The notes beneath the pieces are model-generated. The model was given only the letters and a program-made list of their open reading frames with translations. It did no database searches and was not told the origin of the DNA. The translations under genes were made by a program, and so were the position numbers. From assembly GCA_963697285.1 (NCBI GenBank), contig CAVONI010000012.1, positions 1-64,000 of the forward strand: a stretch of DNA of 64,000 bases, in the 5' to 3' direction. The DNA is from JAEUQQ01 sp963697285. Its GTDB lineage: Bacteria; Acidobacteriota; Vicinamibacteria; Vicinamibacterales; JAFNAJ01. Below are positions 28,881 to 38,074 of this stretch, piece after piece; the first letter of the stretch is position 1, and each line of letters opens with the position of its first letter.

Positions 28881-29308
28881 GGGCCGCGCAGGGGCGCGGC
28901 CCCTACACCTGAACACCTGCACCTCGTGCGCCCGGGATCCGCGGCGTCAGCGCCGCCGGGTGTCGGTGGACGCGGGCGTGGGTGTACATCGTCCGCACGA
29001 ATGCAGGGAGCGACCGCGGGAAGCGATACCCGACGGCGCCGCCGCGCAGCGCGACACCGTGGTCACGTGACAGATCATGCCCGGGCCGCGCAGGGGCGCG
29101 GCCCCTACACCTGAACACCTGCACCTCGTGCGCCCGGGATCCGCGGCGTCAGCGCCGCCGGGTGTCGGTGGACGCGGGCGTGGGTGTACATCGTCCGCAC
29201 GAATGCAGGGAGCGACCGCGGGAAGCGATACCCGACGGCGCCGCCGCGCAGCGCGACACCGTGGTCACGTGACAGATCATGCCCGGGCCGCGCAGGGGCG
29301 CGGCCCCT
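28881..29308. repeat. 202-bp exact tandem duplication with REP ends
   Basis: Two units (28881-29082 and 29083-29284) read identically, followed by the first 24 bases of a third (29285-29308). Each unit starts with the REP palindrome GGGCCGCGCAGGGGCGCGGC and continues with a non-repetitive segment that also occurs in diverged form at 34475-34503. No gene is present in this stretch. Confidence 0.88.
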
Positions 29309-29391
29309 CGACACCTGCATCGTCGACGCGGCGCAGCGCGCCGGTGTCGGTGGACGCGCGCCGCACGTGACAGCGAGCGTCGCATCGTCAC

Positions 29392-29420
29392 CGGGCCGCG
29401 CGGGGCGCGGGGCCCCTACT
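29392..29420. repeat. REP-like palindrome forming the VWFA gene stop
   Basis: A CGGGCCGCGCGGGGCGCGG palindrome followed by GGCCCCTAC; the complement of CTA at 29416-29418 is the TAG stop of the minus-strand gene. Confidence 0.75.
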
Positions 29421-30681
29421 TGGAGGGGGGCTGCTTCATCGTGTAGGAGCTGCGGGCCCAGACCTGGACGTTGCCCTTCTTCGACTTCACCTCGATCTTG
29501 CGCGTGCGCTTCAGCGGATCGGGGTTCGACGAGTAGTAGCCCAGCATGTAGTAGTCGCTGGTTTCGGCGTCGATGCGCTTCAGTGCCTTGTCGAAGTCGT
29601 TCTGGTTCACCACGGCCAGGCCACCGGTCTGTTCGGCGATGACGCGCAGGCTGTCCTGCGACTTCCGCACGTGGTCGTTCCACTCGACGGGATCGACCTG
29701 CTCGTCGAGATCGGGCCCGCCCACCAGGCCACGCGGATCGATCGTGTAGAAGCTGGCGTTCGCCCGGTTGGCCGCTCGGGTCAGCTCTGACAGCTCACGC
29801 GCCAGGTCGGCGTCGGCGAACTGCGTGCCCTGCCGGCGCGGATCGTTGATATCCGACCGGTTCTCCTCGGTCCCCTGGGTCTGGCTGAAGGGATCGTTCT
29901 GGAGGCGCGCGTTCTCGAACGGGTTGAAGTCGTACCCGTTGCTCACGTAGATGACCGCCTTGCGCCGGTTCTGGACCTTCTCGAGGTTCTGCACGATGTC
30001 GGCCGCCGTCGAGAACGCGACGTGCGCGCGGTAGCGAACCTCGCTCGGCCCCTCGGCCCCCTCGGGGCCTCCGATGATGTCGCTCGGCTTCAGACCGTTC
30101 CCCGCGATCTTGTTGATCGCCTCGTCGAGCCGCTTGCGGTCGTACGTCATGTCGATCGCCAGCGACGAGGGTCCGGTCGAGACGATGCCGAACATGTCGC
30201 CGTCGTGGATCAGCGTCTTCGAGATCCGCTTGAAGAGCTCGCGGATGCGCCCCGTGTTGCGGAAGTCGAGGTGCAGGTCGTCGACGAAGAGCAGGAAGAT
30301 GCGGCCTGCCGCGTCGGTGGTCGGCCGCGACGCCGGCAGGATGATGCCCTCTTGCGGGGGCGGCGGCGGCGGCGCGAGCAGGTTCATCACGCGCCCACCG
30401 TGCACGAGCGTGAACGAGGCGACGGTCTGCGGCACGCCGTCTTCGAAGACGTCGATGTCGTTCTTCGTGAGGTCGGGCACGAACTGCCCGTTGGCGTCAC
30501 GCGCGATGATGTCGGTGGTGACGAGGTTGATCTGGACGGCGAACGTCGGCTTGGGCGGGTCGGCCGGTTTCGGGGGCGCCGCGGGAGGCGTCTGCGCCGA
30601 CAGGGCGACAAGGGCACTGAATACGCCCGTCGCCATGATCCCGAACCTCGCCCAGGTGCGACGAGAGGTTACTGTCTTCAT
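29416..30681 (-). CDS. VWFA-related exported protein (TIGR03436 type)
   Basis: A 421-residue protein with a signal sequence (MKTVTSRRTWARFGIMATGV and on), a proline-rich linker, then a von Willebrand A-like domain of the kind abundant in Acidobacteriota. The N-terminal strand VQINLVTTDIIARDANGQFV and DIDVFEDGVPQTVASF are hallmarks of that family, as is LLFVDDLHLDFRNTGRIREL with its DDLH metal-site variant and YMLGYYSSNPD near the C-terminus. Probably periplasmic or secreted; ligand unknown. The ATG at 30681 starts the signal peptide. The TAG stop is supplied by a REP palindrome. Confidence 0.9.
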   Translation of the reverse strand: MKTVTSRRTWARFGIMATGVFSALVALSAQTPPAAPPKPADPPKPTFAVQINLVTTDIIARDANGQFVPDLTKNDIDVFEDGVPQTVASFTLVHGGRVMNLLAPPPPPPQEGIILPASRPTTDAAGRIFLLFVDDLHLDFRNTGRIRELFKRISKTLIHDGDMFGIVSTGPSSLAIDMTYDRKRLDEAINKIAGNGLKPSDIIGGPEGAEGPSEVRYRAHVAFSTAADIVQNLEKVQNRRKAVIYVSNGYDFNPFENARLQNDPFSQTQGTEENRSDINDPRRQGTQFADADLARELSELTRAANRANASFYTIDPRGLVGGPDLDEQVDPVEWNDHVRKSQDSLRVIAEQTGGLAVVNQNDFDKALKRIDAETSDYYMLGYYSSNPDPLKRTRKIEVKSKKGNVQVWARSSYTMKQPPSK

Positions 30682-30689
30682 ATACCGGA

Positions 30690-30953
30690 TTATAGCGTGC
30701 CCTCGTCGCTGCCACGCGGACGCAGTGACGGAACCTTGAGCCGATCCCATTCGAAGCGGACGTCGGGGTACTGTTCGCTGAGGATGCGGCGGGCGTCGGC
30801 GTCGAGGGCCGTGCGGCCAATGCGGACCCAGGCCGGGCTCCTGAAGAAGTAGACCAGCCTGGATCGACCACCGCCCCCGTCGCGCCCATCATTCTGATAG
30901 AGCGCGACGGTGTCGATGTTGCGCTTGTCGCGTTGCGTGCGCAGGTGCGGCAT
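30690..30953 (-). CDS. Small conserved-looking hypothetical protein, 87 residues
   Basis: Not assigned to a family. It is a short, charged, soluble protein ending in ADARRILSEQYPDVRFEWDRL and a basic tail, with no signal or membrane segment. It lies nine bases upstream of the VWFA gene and six bases after the H1-tailed gene, all on the same strand, so the three are probably one transcript. The compact operon spacing supports coding status. Confidence 0.6.
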   Translation of the reverse strand: MPHLRTQRDKRNIDTVALYQNDGRDGGGGRSRLVYFFRSPAWVRIGRTALDADARRILSEQYPDVRFEWDRLKVPSLRPRGSDEGTL

Positions 30954-30959
30954 GCCGCC

Positions 30960-32022
30960 TTACTTGTGCTTTTGCGCGCGAGACGGCGCGGTCGCCTTCT
31001 TCGCCCCGGCCTTCGCCGCTGACTTCACCGGCTTCGGCGAGGCCTTGCCCGCCTTCGACGCGACCGAGGCCTTGCCCGCCTTCGACGCGACCTTCTTCAG
31101 GGGGCGCTTGGCCGCCTTGGGCGCCGGCTTGCTCGCCTTGGCCCCAGCCTTGGCAACCGCCTTCGACGCAGGCTTCGGCGCGGGCTTCGCAGCCTTGGCC
31201 GCGGCCGCCTTCTTGACCGGCGCGGCCGCCTTGACGGGCGCCGCCACCTTTGCCGGAGCGGACTTGACCGCCACGGGCGCCTTCGCGGCCGGCTTCACGA
31301 CCGGCTTGGCGGCCGGCTTGGCGGCGGCTGACCTTCGGCGCTGCCGCTGCGGCGGGGGCGGCGGGGGCTGCTGCAACTGCAGGGGCGGGCGCGGCGGTCT
31401 TGTCGTCCTTCAGGTCAACTGTCTTCACTTTGGGGGCCTTTTCTGGCTTCTCAGCCTTGTCGGTCTTCTCGGCCTTCGGCGCCTTTTCGACGACGGGGGC
31501 GGGTGGAGGTGGAGGCGGTGGTGGGGGCGGCGGAATGTAGACGGGCATCGCCGGCATCGTGTCGCCGGGCTGTACCTCGTCGGCAAACGTCTTCGACGCG
31601 TGGCTGACGAGGTGGAAGTGGATGTCATCGCCGACCGAGACGTAGCTCCACAGTTCGGTGACGCTGAGCTTGTAGTCCTCGATGATCCGGCGGGCCATGT
31701 CAATCGACGGCGCCGGAATATACAGCTGAAACGGCGCGCGCAGGCGGCTGAAGTACGCCCACTCCGCCATGGCTTCCATCCGGTTGACCGACTCCCCCGA
31801 CTCGACCTCGATGACCGCGAGGATCTTCTTCGCGGCGTTCGGGGCCGTCAGGATCAGGTCGGGATAGTGCGTCTGCAGCCCCGCCTTGAACGAGGCCTTC
31901 TTCTCGTCGCCCACATTGGCGTCTACGGCGAAGTACTTGCGCCGGAAGAGGTGATCGAGCGCGCGAATGACGCGGTCGTGCTCAATCTGCTCCTTCACCG
32001 GACGAATCATGATGGGCGACAC
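30960..32022 (-). CDS. Nuclease-like protein with histone H1-like tail (one frame break)
   Basis: About 353 residues. The N-terminal about 160 residues resemble a PD-(D/E)XK-type fold: GLQTHYPDLIL, then ILAVIEVESGESVNR with an acidic E-x-E in place of the usual ExK, and AEWAYFSRLRAPFQLYIPA. A proline run and a PKAEKTDKAEKPEKAPK linker lead to a tail of about 130 residues made of Lys, Ala and Pro (AAKPAAKPVVKPAAKAP style), like histone H1 or bacterial AlgP-type DNA-binding tails. The tail is in a shifted frame from about 31335; one surplus base accounts for it. GTG at 32022 has GGAGG four bases upstream; the ATG at 32010 is an alternative. The DNA-related role is inference. Confidence 0.65.
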
Positions 32023-32213
32023 GGAACCTCCGAGTGGGAGCTGGCCAGCAAAAACAGGCCCAATCGCGCCGGAACTGTAACACACCTTTCGCAGAGTGTT
32101 CGCAAGCTTTCGTCCCCTGTGACATTCATCCCGTAGGCAGACATCCGGGCGTCGTCGTAGAATGCCGACGCGCCCGCTGCGGCGTCCTGCTCGTCTTTCC
32201 ACCCGGGGTCCAC

Positions 32214-32891
32214 ATGCCGCGTGCCAGTTCTTCGACTCTTATCGGCTCCACCTGCGCCTGCCTTCTGGCCTCCGTGCTCCTGGCCGCGGCGCAGAAGCCC
32301 GCCGTGGCCGATTCACACGCCGGCAAGGACGGCCTTCCGCCAGCCCTCGCGGCACTCCTCGACACGATTCGGGGAAATGACCGAGGTCAGCTGGCCATCT
32401 CGCGCGAGGACGGACGGTTCCTCCGGATGCTGGTCGCGGCCTCGGGTACCAAGCGGGCCCTCGAGATAGGCGGCGCCAGCGGCTACTCGGCCATCTGGAT
32501 CGGCCTGGGCCTGCGCGAAACCGGCGGCACCCTGGTGACCATCGAGTACGACCCCGTCCGCGCCAGGGAATTGACGGCCAACATCGCCAAGGCTGGACTC
32601 TCGGACATCGTCACGACGCTGTCAGGGGATGCGTTCGCCCGCATCCCCGAGCAGACGGGCGACTTCGACTTCGTCTTCCTCGACGCGTGGAAGAAGGACT
32701 ACAAGCGGTTCTTCGACCTCGTGTCGCCGCGGGTGACGCCGGGCGGCCTGTTCCTGGCCCACAACGTCGTCAACAAGAAGTCGGAGATGGGTGAGTTCCT
32801 GCCGGCCATCGAGCAGCCATCGCTGTTCACCACGATCGTCTCGCCGTCGGGCGAGGGCATCTCGGTGTCGTACAAGCGAAGGAAGAAGTAG
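32214..32891 (+). CDS. Exported O-methyltransferase (family 3, CCoAOMT-like)
   Basis: A 225-residue SAM-dependent methyltransferase: ALEIGGASGYSAIWIGLGL is the SAM-binding motif, VTIEYDPVRA carries the ribose-binding acid, and DFVFLDAWKKDYKRFFDLV plus GGLFLAHNVV are typical of the caffeoyl-CoA O-methyltransferase/YrrM group. The N-terminus (IGSTCACLLASVLLAAAQK) looks like a signal peptide, which is unusual for a SAM enzyme. If cleaved it would place the enzyme in the periplasm, where no SAM supply is known; it could instead be an anchor. ATG at 32214 is the only start that gives this signal. It precedes arginase by three bases. Confidence 0.85.
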   Translation: MPRASSSTLIGSTCACLLASVLLAAAQKPAVADSHAGKDGLPPALAALLDTIRGNDRGQLAISREDGRFLRMLVAASGTKRALEIGGASGYSAIWIGLGLRETGGTLVTIEYDPVRARELTANIAKAGLSDIVTTLSGDAFARIPEQTGDFDFVFLDAWKKDYKRFFDLVSPRVTPGGLFLAHNVVNKKSEMGEFLPAIEQPSLFTTIVSPSGEGISVSYKRRKK

Positions 32892-32894
32892 ACG

Positions 32895-33807
32895 ATGCGC
32901 CGTCCTGTCCACGTGATCGGGGTTCCGCTCGACCTCGGCGCCGGCCGCCGCGGCGTCGACATGGGTCCGTCGGCCATCCGGATTGCGGGGCTCGACGCCC
33001 ACGTCGCCGCGCTCGGCTGGACGATCGTGGACGAGGGCGACATCGACACGCCCGATCCAGGAGACGAACGATCCCGGCGACCCTCGGAAGAAGTACATCC
33101 GCGAGATCAGCGCCGTGTGCGAGGCGCTCTACCGCAAGAGCCTGTCGGTCGCTCGAGGCGGGCGGGCTGCCGCTCGTGCTCGGGGGCGACCACTCGCTCG
33201 GCGCGGGTCGGTGGCGGCCAGCGCGGCCTTCGCCCGCGGCCGGACCTGCCGCTGGGCCTGCTCTGGATCGACGCGCACGGCGACATGAACACGCCCAGCT
33301 CGTCGGGCAGCGGCAACGTGCACGGCATGCCGCTGGCGGCGCTGCTCGGCCAGGAGCCGCGGAGCTCGCGCAGATCGGGGGCTTCTCGCCCAAGGTCGAG
33401 CCCGGAGCGCACCGTGCTGATCGGCATCCGCAACCTCGACGAGCACGAGAAGCAGATCGTCCGCGCGGCCGGGGTGCACGTCTTCACGATCAAGGACATC
33501 GATCGCAACGGCATCGCGGCGGTGATGGAACAGGCCATCGCGATCGCGACGCGCGGCACGGCGGGCATCCACGTCTCGTTCGACGTGGACGTCTGCGATC
33601 CCGCGATCGCCCCGGGAGTCGGCACGCCGGTGAAAGGGCGGCCTCGACTACCGTGAGGCGCACATGGTCATGGAGATGCTGTCGGACTCCGAGAGCGTGC
33701 TCGCGCTCGACATGGTCGAGGTGAACCCGGTGCTCGATATCGCGAACACCACGGCGACGCTGGCGACCGAGCTCGTGCTCTCGGCACTTGGAAAAGAAAT
33801 CATCTGA
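32895..33807 (+). pseudogene. rocF: Arginase-type ureohydrolase with about six frame breaks
   Basis: A manganese ureohydrolase of about 300 residues, closest to arginase. Conserved blocks run in order but in changing frames: IGVPLDLGAGRRGVDMGPSA, KKYIREISAVCEALY, VLGGDHSLGAG (first metal His), LLWIDAHGDMNTP (DAHxD metal site), NVHGMPLAALLG, HVSFDVDVCDPAIAPGVGTP (DxD metal site), GLDYREAHMVMEML, and an end ATELVLSALGKEII. Breaks fall near 33055, 33150, 33235, 33360, 33395 and 33640. All catalytic residues are intact, so the breaks look like clustered base-call errors; a true pseudogene would be expected to show substitutions too. The start is ATG at 32895, three bases after the methyltransferase. 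Confidence 0.82.
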
Positions 33808-33832
33808 AACACTTCAGCCAGGAGGAACGTCA

Positions 33833-34367
33833 ATGCGCGTATTCGTCACCAAGGGATGTGATTGCAGGCCTGCTCGTTCTCGGGATCGGCGTCGCACTCG
33901 ACGCCCAGCGTCAGCGTGCCAGCCCACACGAGACCGCGAGCGCGACCGTGGATGGAGCGACCGTCTCGGTCGTCTACGGCCGTCCGTACGTCAAGGGCCG
34001 CAAGATCTTCACCGCCGACGGGCTCCACCCGTTCGGCAAGGTCTGGCGCACGGGCGCAGACGAGGCCACCATCCTCGAGACCGACAAGAACCTGCAGTTC
34101 GGCACACTGGCCGTGCCTGCGGGCAAGTACTCGCTCTACACCATTCCCGGCGAGAAGGAATGGACGCTGATCATCAACAAGAAGACCGGTCACTGGGGCA
34201 CGGAGTATCCGGAGGCCGAGAACCTGGGCAAGGTGGTCATGGCGACATCGAAGACGGCGGCCCCGGTCGAGCAGTTCACGATCGTGATCGCCGACACGCC
34301 GGCTGGCGGTGAGCTGCAGCTGTCGTGGGAGAACACCAGGGCGGTTGCGACGTTCGCGGTGAAGTAG
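33833..34367 (+). CDS. DUF2911 exported protein (one frame break)
   Basis: About 178 residues. The body SASPHETASATVDG-like start, VSVVYGRPYVKGRKIF, GKVWRTGADEAT, PAGKYSLYTIPGEKEWTLI and WGTEYPEAENLGKVVM are typical of DUF2911 proteins, periplasmic beta-rich proteins of unknown function common in Acidobacteriota and Bacteroidota. The ATG at 33833 has an excellent AGGAGG seven bases upstream and begins MRVFVTKG; the hydrophobic signal (IAGLLVLGIGVALDAQ) is one base out of frame with it, so a surplus base near 33855 is inferred. GTG at 33858 would avoid the break but lacks a ribosome site. Confidence 0.82.
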
Positions 34368-34387
34368 AACCCAGGTGGCGAGGCGTG

Positions 34388-34503
34388 CACGGGCCGCACT
34401 GGGGTGCGGCCCCTACACCTGACAATGAACCCCATCTGAGCCCCGCACAGGCGACACGACGTCGGGCGTTTGCGGACACGGGCGTGGGTGTACAGCGTCC
34501 GCA
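34388..34503. repeat. REP-like palindrome plus dispersed repeat segment
   Basis: A REP variant (GGGCCGCACTGGGGTGCGGC then CCCTACACCTG) at 34394-34421. At 34450-34475 is an exact inverted copy of 15232-15257, and 34475-34503 matches 28969-28997 at 27 of 29 positions. Together they mark a composite intergenic element. Confidence 0.75.
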
Positions 34504-34614
34504 GAGATGCGGGTCCCGACCGTGGTAGCAAATGCCCGGCGGCGCGAGCCGGACACGGGGCGTACCTCTGGCGCGATGCCTTGATCATTGACACCGCCAC
34601 ACGAGGAACCGTCC

Positions 34615-35101
34615 ATGACCGACGTCCGGCAGGGGCTCGCCCCGGAGTTGATTGCGATCCATGACATCGCGCCCGGCGATCACGAGTGGGCCGCGCACGT
34701 CATGGCGTCGTCGGAACCGTGGATCACGCTCGGGCGCACCGAGGCCTCGTGCCGGATGGTCCTCCACAATCCGGAGGCCACCATCTTCGTGGCCTGGGTG
34801 GGTCGAGGAGCGCGCCGGGTTCGTCCTGTGCCACCGCCGCGGGGTGGTCGGCTCGCCCTATCTCGCCACGATCGCCGTTGACGAGAGGTGGCGCGGCCGC
34901 GGCGTGGGCCGGGAACTGATCGCCTACGTCGAGGATCACTACCGCCCGCAGGCACGCCACTTGTTCCTCTGCGTGTCGTCGTTCAATCCGCGTGCGCGGG
35001 CGCTCTACGAGCGGCTCGGATTCACACAGGTGGGAGAACTCCCGGAGTATTTCATCGCCGGTGCTTCCGAAATCCTGATGCACAAGCGCTTGCGCGAGTG
35101 A
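34615..35101 (+). CDS. GNAT-family N-acetyltransferase (one frame break)
   Basis: About 162 residues. The acetyl-CoA pyrophosphate loop is RWRGRGVGRELIAYVE, with LATIAVDERW before it and SSFNPRARALYERLGFTQVG after it, giving a RimI-like GNAT fold. The substrate is unknown. The N-terminal third is in another frame; removing one G from the GGG near 34800 joins VAWVVEERAGFVL into one sequence. The ATG at 34615 follows GAGGA by seven bases. An alternative is two unrelated fragments, but the continuous fold makes one gene more likely. Confidence 0.83.
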
Positions 35102-35187
35102 GCCGCCCGCGCGCGTCACGGCACCGGCGTCACACGCGACAGCACGCCCAGGCCGGCCTGCCGACGGGAGCGACGTTCACGTTGGCG

Positions 35188-36411
35188 TCAGGGGACCGGC
35201 GTGACGCGCAGCAGGACGGCGCGCGTCTTCTGGGTCGCACTGAAATTGTCATCGCTCAGCAGGACGATCGACGCGGCCCCGTCGAGCAAGCGTGGCCCCA
35301 CGGCAATCGCCTCGAAGTTGTCGAGGTCCCGCGGCAGCCCCGCTGGTGGGGGCAACAGGTCGCCCAGCGACAGCAGCAACTCCTTCGACACCGGCCGCAG
35401 CAGTGGCTCGTCGCGCAACGACTCGACTCCCGACACGTCGTCTGCACCAGCGAGATTCACGCGGAAGATGCGGATATCGTTGACGCTCCGCTGCTCGCCC
35501 GTGGCCCCGTCGCGTCCGCGCACGTACCCGCGTTCGAGCGAGAGCAACGTCATGTCGTCGATCGCCAGCAGATCCACCAGCCCGGTGTTGCCGACCCGCA
35601 CCTCGACCGACGCCGGTGCCCGCAAGGGCTCGAGCGGATACACGAACTCCCGCCCCGGCACGAAGCGGTCGTCGTCGCGCACCAACTCCGCGATGCGCCC
35701 GAGCGCACCGCGGCCGAGCGCCTGGCGCTCGTCGTCCTGGCGCAGCGGCTCCTCGACGCCGGTGAACAGGTGCATCCCGTCAGGCGTGACCGCCAGGCTT
35801 TCAAACGCCGCGTTGTCGCGCACGCCGCGCCTGACCGCACCCGCGAGCCTGGGCAGGTACCGGTCACGCACGGGAATCTCGAAGCGGACCCCGAAGTCGG
35901 GGCCGACCTCGATCAGCGATGGGTTCGAGACCTCGTCGGTCCGCTGATCGCCCTCCGAGCTGAGGATGATGCGCCCGTTCGGCAGGATGGCGATGCCCTC
36001 GAAGTCGAGCACGCCGCCGAGCTGCGCCGACGGTCCGCGCACGATGCCGTGCGCCGCGATCACCCGCACCCGGAAGCCGGTCGCGTCAACCACGAAATCG
36101 AGCGAGAACGCGCGGGGGGTGCCGCGCGAATCGGCGACGGCGATCCAGTGGCCACGCGTCGGGTCGTACGCGAGCCCCGACAGCCCTCCCATCCGGGTGA
36201 TCTCGATCTGGGGGATCATCCGGTTCGTCGGGATCTCGGCCACGGCCTCGACCGAGAGCGTGAATCGGGGCTTGAGGGATGCGGTGTCGCTTACGGAAGA
36301 GGGCTGTGGCGATGGTCGCGGCTGCGGTTGCGCCAGCACGCTGCTGCCGCAGCACGCGCAGGCCAGCAGGAAGAGGGCCACGCGGGAGTCATGCTGCCTG
36401 CACGCCGTCAC
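35188..36411 (-). CDS. Phytase-like esterase domain protein (PF13449 type)
   Basis: About 407 residues with a signal sequence (SRVALFLLACACCGSSVLA; a lipobox-like LLAC is possible). The body matches the 'esterase-like activity of phytase' family: MGGLSGLAYDPTRGHWIAVA, VLDFEGIAILPNGRIILSSE, NAAFESLAVTPDGMHLFTGV and RDLDNFEAIAVGPRL. Members are periplasmic or secreted and their substrates are poorly known. The GTG start at 36411 overlaps the TGA of the kinase-like gene (GTGA), making it third in a coupled operon. The frame stays open into the kinase-like gene only because that gene has a frame break; the two should not be read as one protein. Confidence 0.82.
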   Translation of the reverse strand: MTACRQHDSRVALFLLACACCGSSVLAQPQPRPSPQPSSVSDTASLKPRFTLSVEAVAEIPTNRMIPQIEITRMGGLSGLAYDPTRGHWIAVADSRGTPRAFSLDFVVDATGFRVRVIAAHGIVRGPSAQLGGVLDFEGIAILPNGRIILSSEGDQRTDEVSNPSLIEVGPDFGVRFEIPVRDRYLPRLAGAVRRGVRDNAAFESLAVTPDGMHLFTGVEEPLRQDDERQALGRGALGRIAELVRDDDRFVPGREFVYPLEPLRAPASVEVRVGNTGLVDLLAIDDMTLLSLERGYVRGRDGATGEQRSVNDIRIFRVNLAGADDVSGVESLRDEPLLRPVSKELLLSLGDLLPPPAGLPRDLDNFEAIAVGPRLLDGAASIVLLSDDNFSATQKTRAVLLRVTPVP

Positions 36412-38074
36412 GGCAGGCGCTCCAGACCCACGAGCGCCCATCCCGCCGCGCCTCGTCGGAACCACGCCTGCACCGGCACGCTCCACGACGGGTGCGCCGC
36501 ACCGCGTAGCCCTGATCCCTACCTGCACGAAACTGCCCGGCGATGCCGGCAGTCCCTCCGGGGCGCGCAACGACGTCGCGCCACCGCTCGTGCTGCCGAG
36601 TGACGTGGTGGCTCGCGACTGGTTGTCGAAGAGCATCCAGTCGGCCTCGTACGACGCCGGGGCGGGCGCGACGCCAGCCATCACCGCCGCGTTCTCGAAC
36701 GTGAGCACGCCATCGCCTGAGAGTTGCACGTGGACGATCGGGTTCACGGCTGGCAGGTAGGCGCGAACGATCGCGTCGCGCCTGCGCATCAGCCACGTCG
36801 CGAGATACTCGGCCGCGGCGGGGTCGGAGTATCGCCCCTCGGCGACCACGGCGCGCAGCATGTCGTCGCTGAAGGCGCCGACCCTCCGCGCAGCCCAGAA
36901 CGCATCGTCGGGCCGCATCCGCGCGAAGGCGGGATTCGGGACGCGGGACTTCCACTCGCGCGGATCCCAGGCGTGCTCGAGTGCCGGCAGGCGTCCGAGC
37001 GCGGGGTGCTCGAACACGGGGACGTCGCGGAAGGCCGGCGTCGCGAGCCCAAGCGTCGCGATGTTGCGAAACAGGTGCCCCCCGCCAGTGAAAGCATACG
37101 CGTGCCCTTCCCAATAGGGGCGTGCACTCAGCGAGGCGCTGCCGAACGTCGAGCCGAAGTCGAGCAGGTGGTGCTTCACGAACGTGCGGCCGTCCGCGGT
37201 CACGACCGTGTCGAGCGTGTTGGCCCCACGCGCATCGACATGGTTGATCCACGCCGAGAACACCGCGAGGCCGCGGAGTTCGCGCCGGTGCTCGTGCGGG
37301 ACGATGTCGTTGGGATCGTCGGATCGCGTGCCATGGAACCTGAACCCGCCGACGGGACGGCCCGGCAGTGCGAGGCTGGCCAGCACCCGGTAGCTGCCGT
37401 CGGCGCTCCGGGCGGCTCCGCGCAGGAGCCTTTCCACGTCATCGACACGCATCCGGCGCGGCTTGGCCAGGTACGGCGTGTACATCGCCTGGGGACCGAT
37501 CACCAGATCGCCGGGGTGCAGGAACGCGATGTGGTTGTCGGGCACGTGGTAGCCGAGCACCCGCAGCAACCGGCTGGCGACGACCTCGGCGCCCGAAGCC
37601 ATCTCGGGATGGTCGAGGGGGTCGAACTTGAGGAACCAGACGATCGCCGTGGCGGTCCTGGATCGTGAAGCCCGGCGACGTGCCGTCGCTCTTGCTGCTC
37701 ACGATGATCCACGGCCCGTCGGCCGGGCCCGGATGGCCGATCATCGCCGACAGTTCGGGCAGCAGGGCCGGGCGCGGCGTCATCCGGTTCGTGAACCAAC
37801 TCGAATCGGGCACCTCGTCGATCGAGTTGACGTCGAGCGCGCGCACGTTCGGCGTCGGATCGCCAGGCGCCTCGAACTGGTGCTCGGCCAGTTCCCAGGC
37901 GGCCGACACCGGGTTGGCGATCACGCGCGAGGCGTCTTCGGTGTCGATGTCGCGCCCAATCGGGTCATCGGGATAGAACTTCGGCCCGGTCGCCGCCGAG
38001 ACGGCCAGCCACGCGGCCGACACCAGCAGCGCGCATCCGGCCCAGACCGGCGCAAGACGACGAGCGGCCGTCAA
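36408..38074 (-). CDS. Secreted atypical kinase-like protein, copy 1 (two frame breaks)
   Basis: About 555 residues with an N-terminal membrane or signal segment (AGCALLVSAAWLAVSA). No family is recognised with certainty, but the residue layout matches atypical kinases of the Fam20C/HipA type: a strand with Lys (WFLKFDP, codon 37627-37629), a helix with Glu (GAEVVASRLLRVLGY), a catalytic-loop-like NHVDARGANTL (D-x4-N, codons 37234-37236 and 37219-37221) and a DFG (HHLLDFGSTFG, 37153-37161). Frame breaks near 37640 and 36510 are each one base; the corrected C-terminus HPSWSVPVQAWFRR matches copy 2. The TTG start at 38074 overlaps the upstream barrel gene (TTGA). Kinase activity is inference. 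Confidence 0.6.

Noticed and set aside
28881..29308. A CRISPR-like or rRNA spacer repeat
   Set aside because: Only two units, identical over their full 202 bp, with a REP palindrome at the junction; a tandem duplication explains it.
35188..37602. A single 804-residue fusion of kinase-like and phytase-like proteins
   Set aside because: The apparent fusion comes from a frame break near 36510. The corrected kinase-like C-terminus matches its paralogue and ends at 36408, with a separate GTG and signal peptide for the phytase-like protein.
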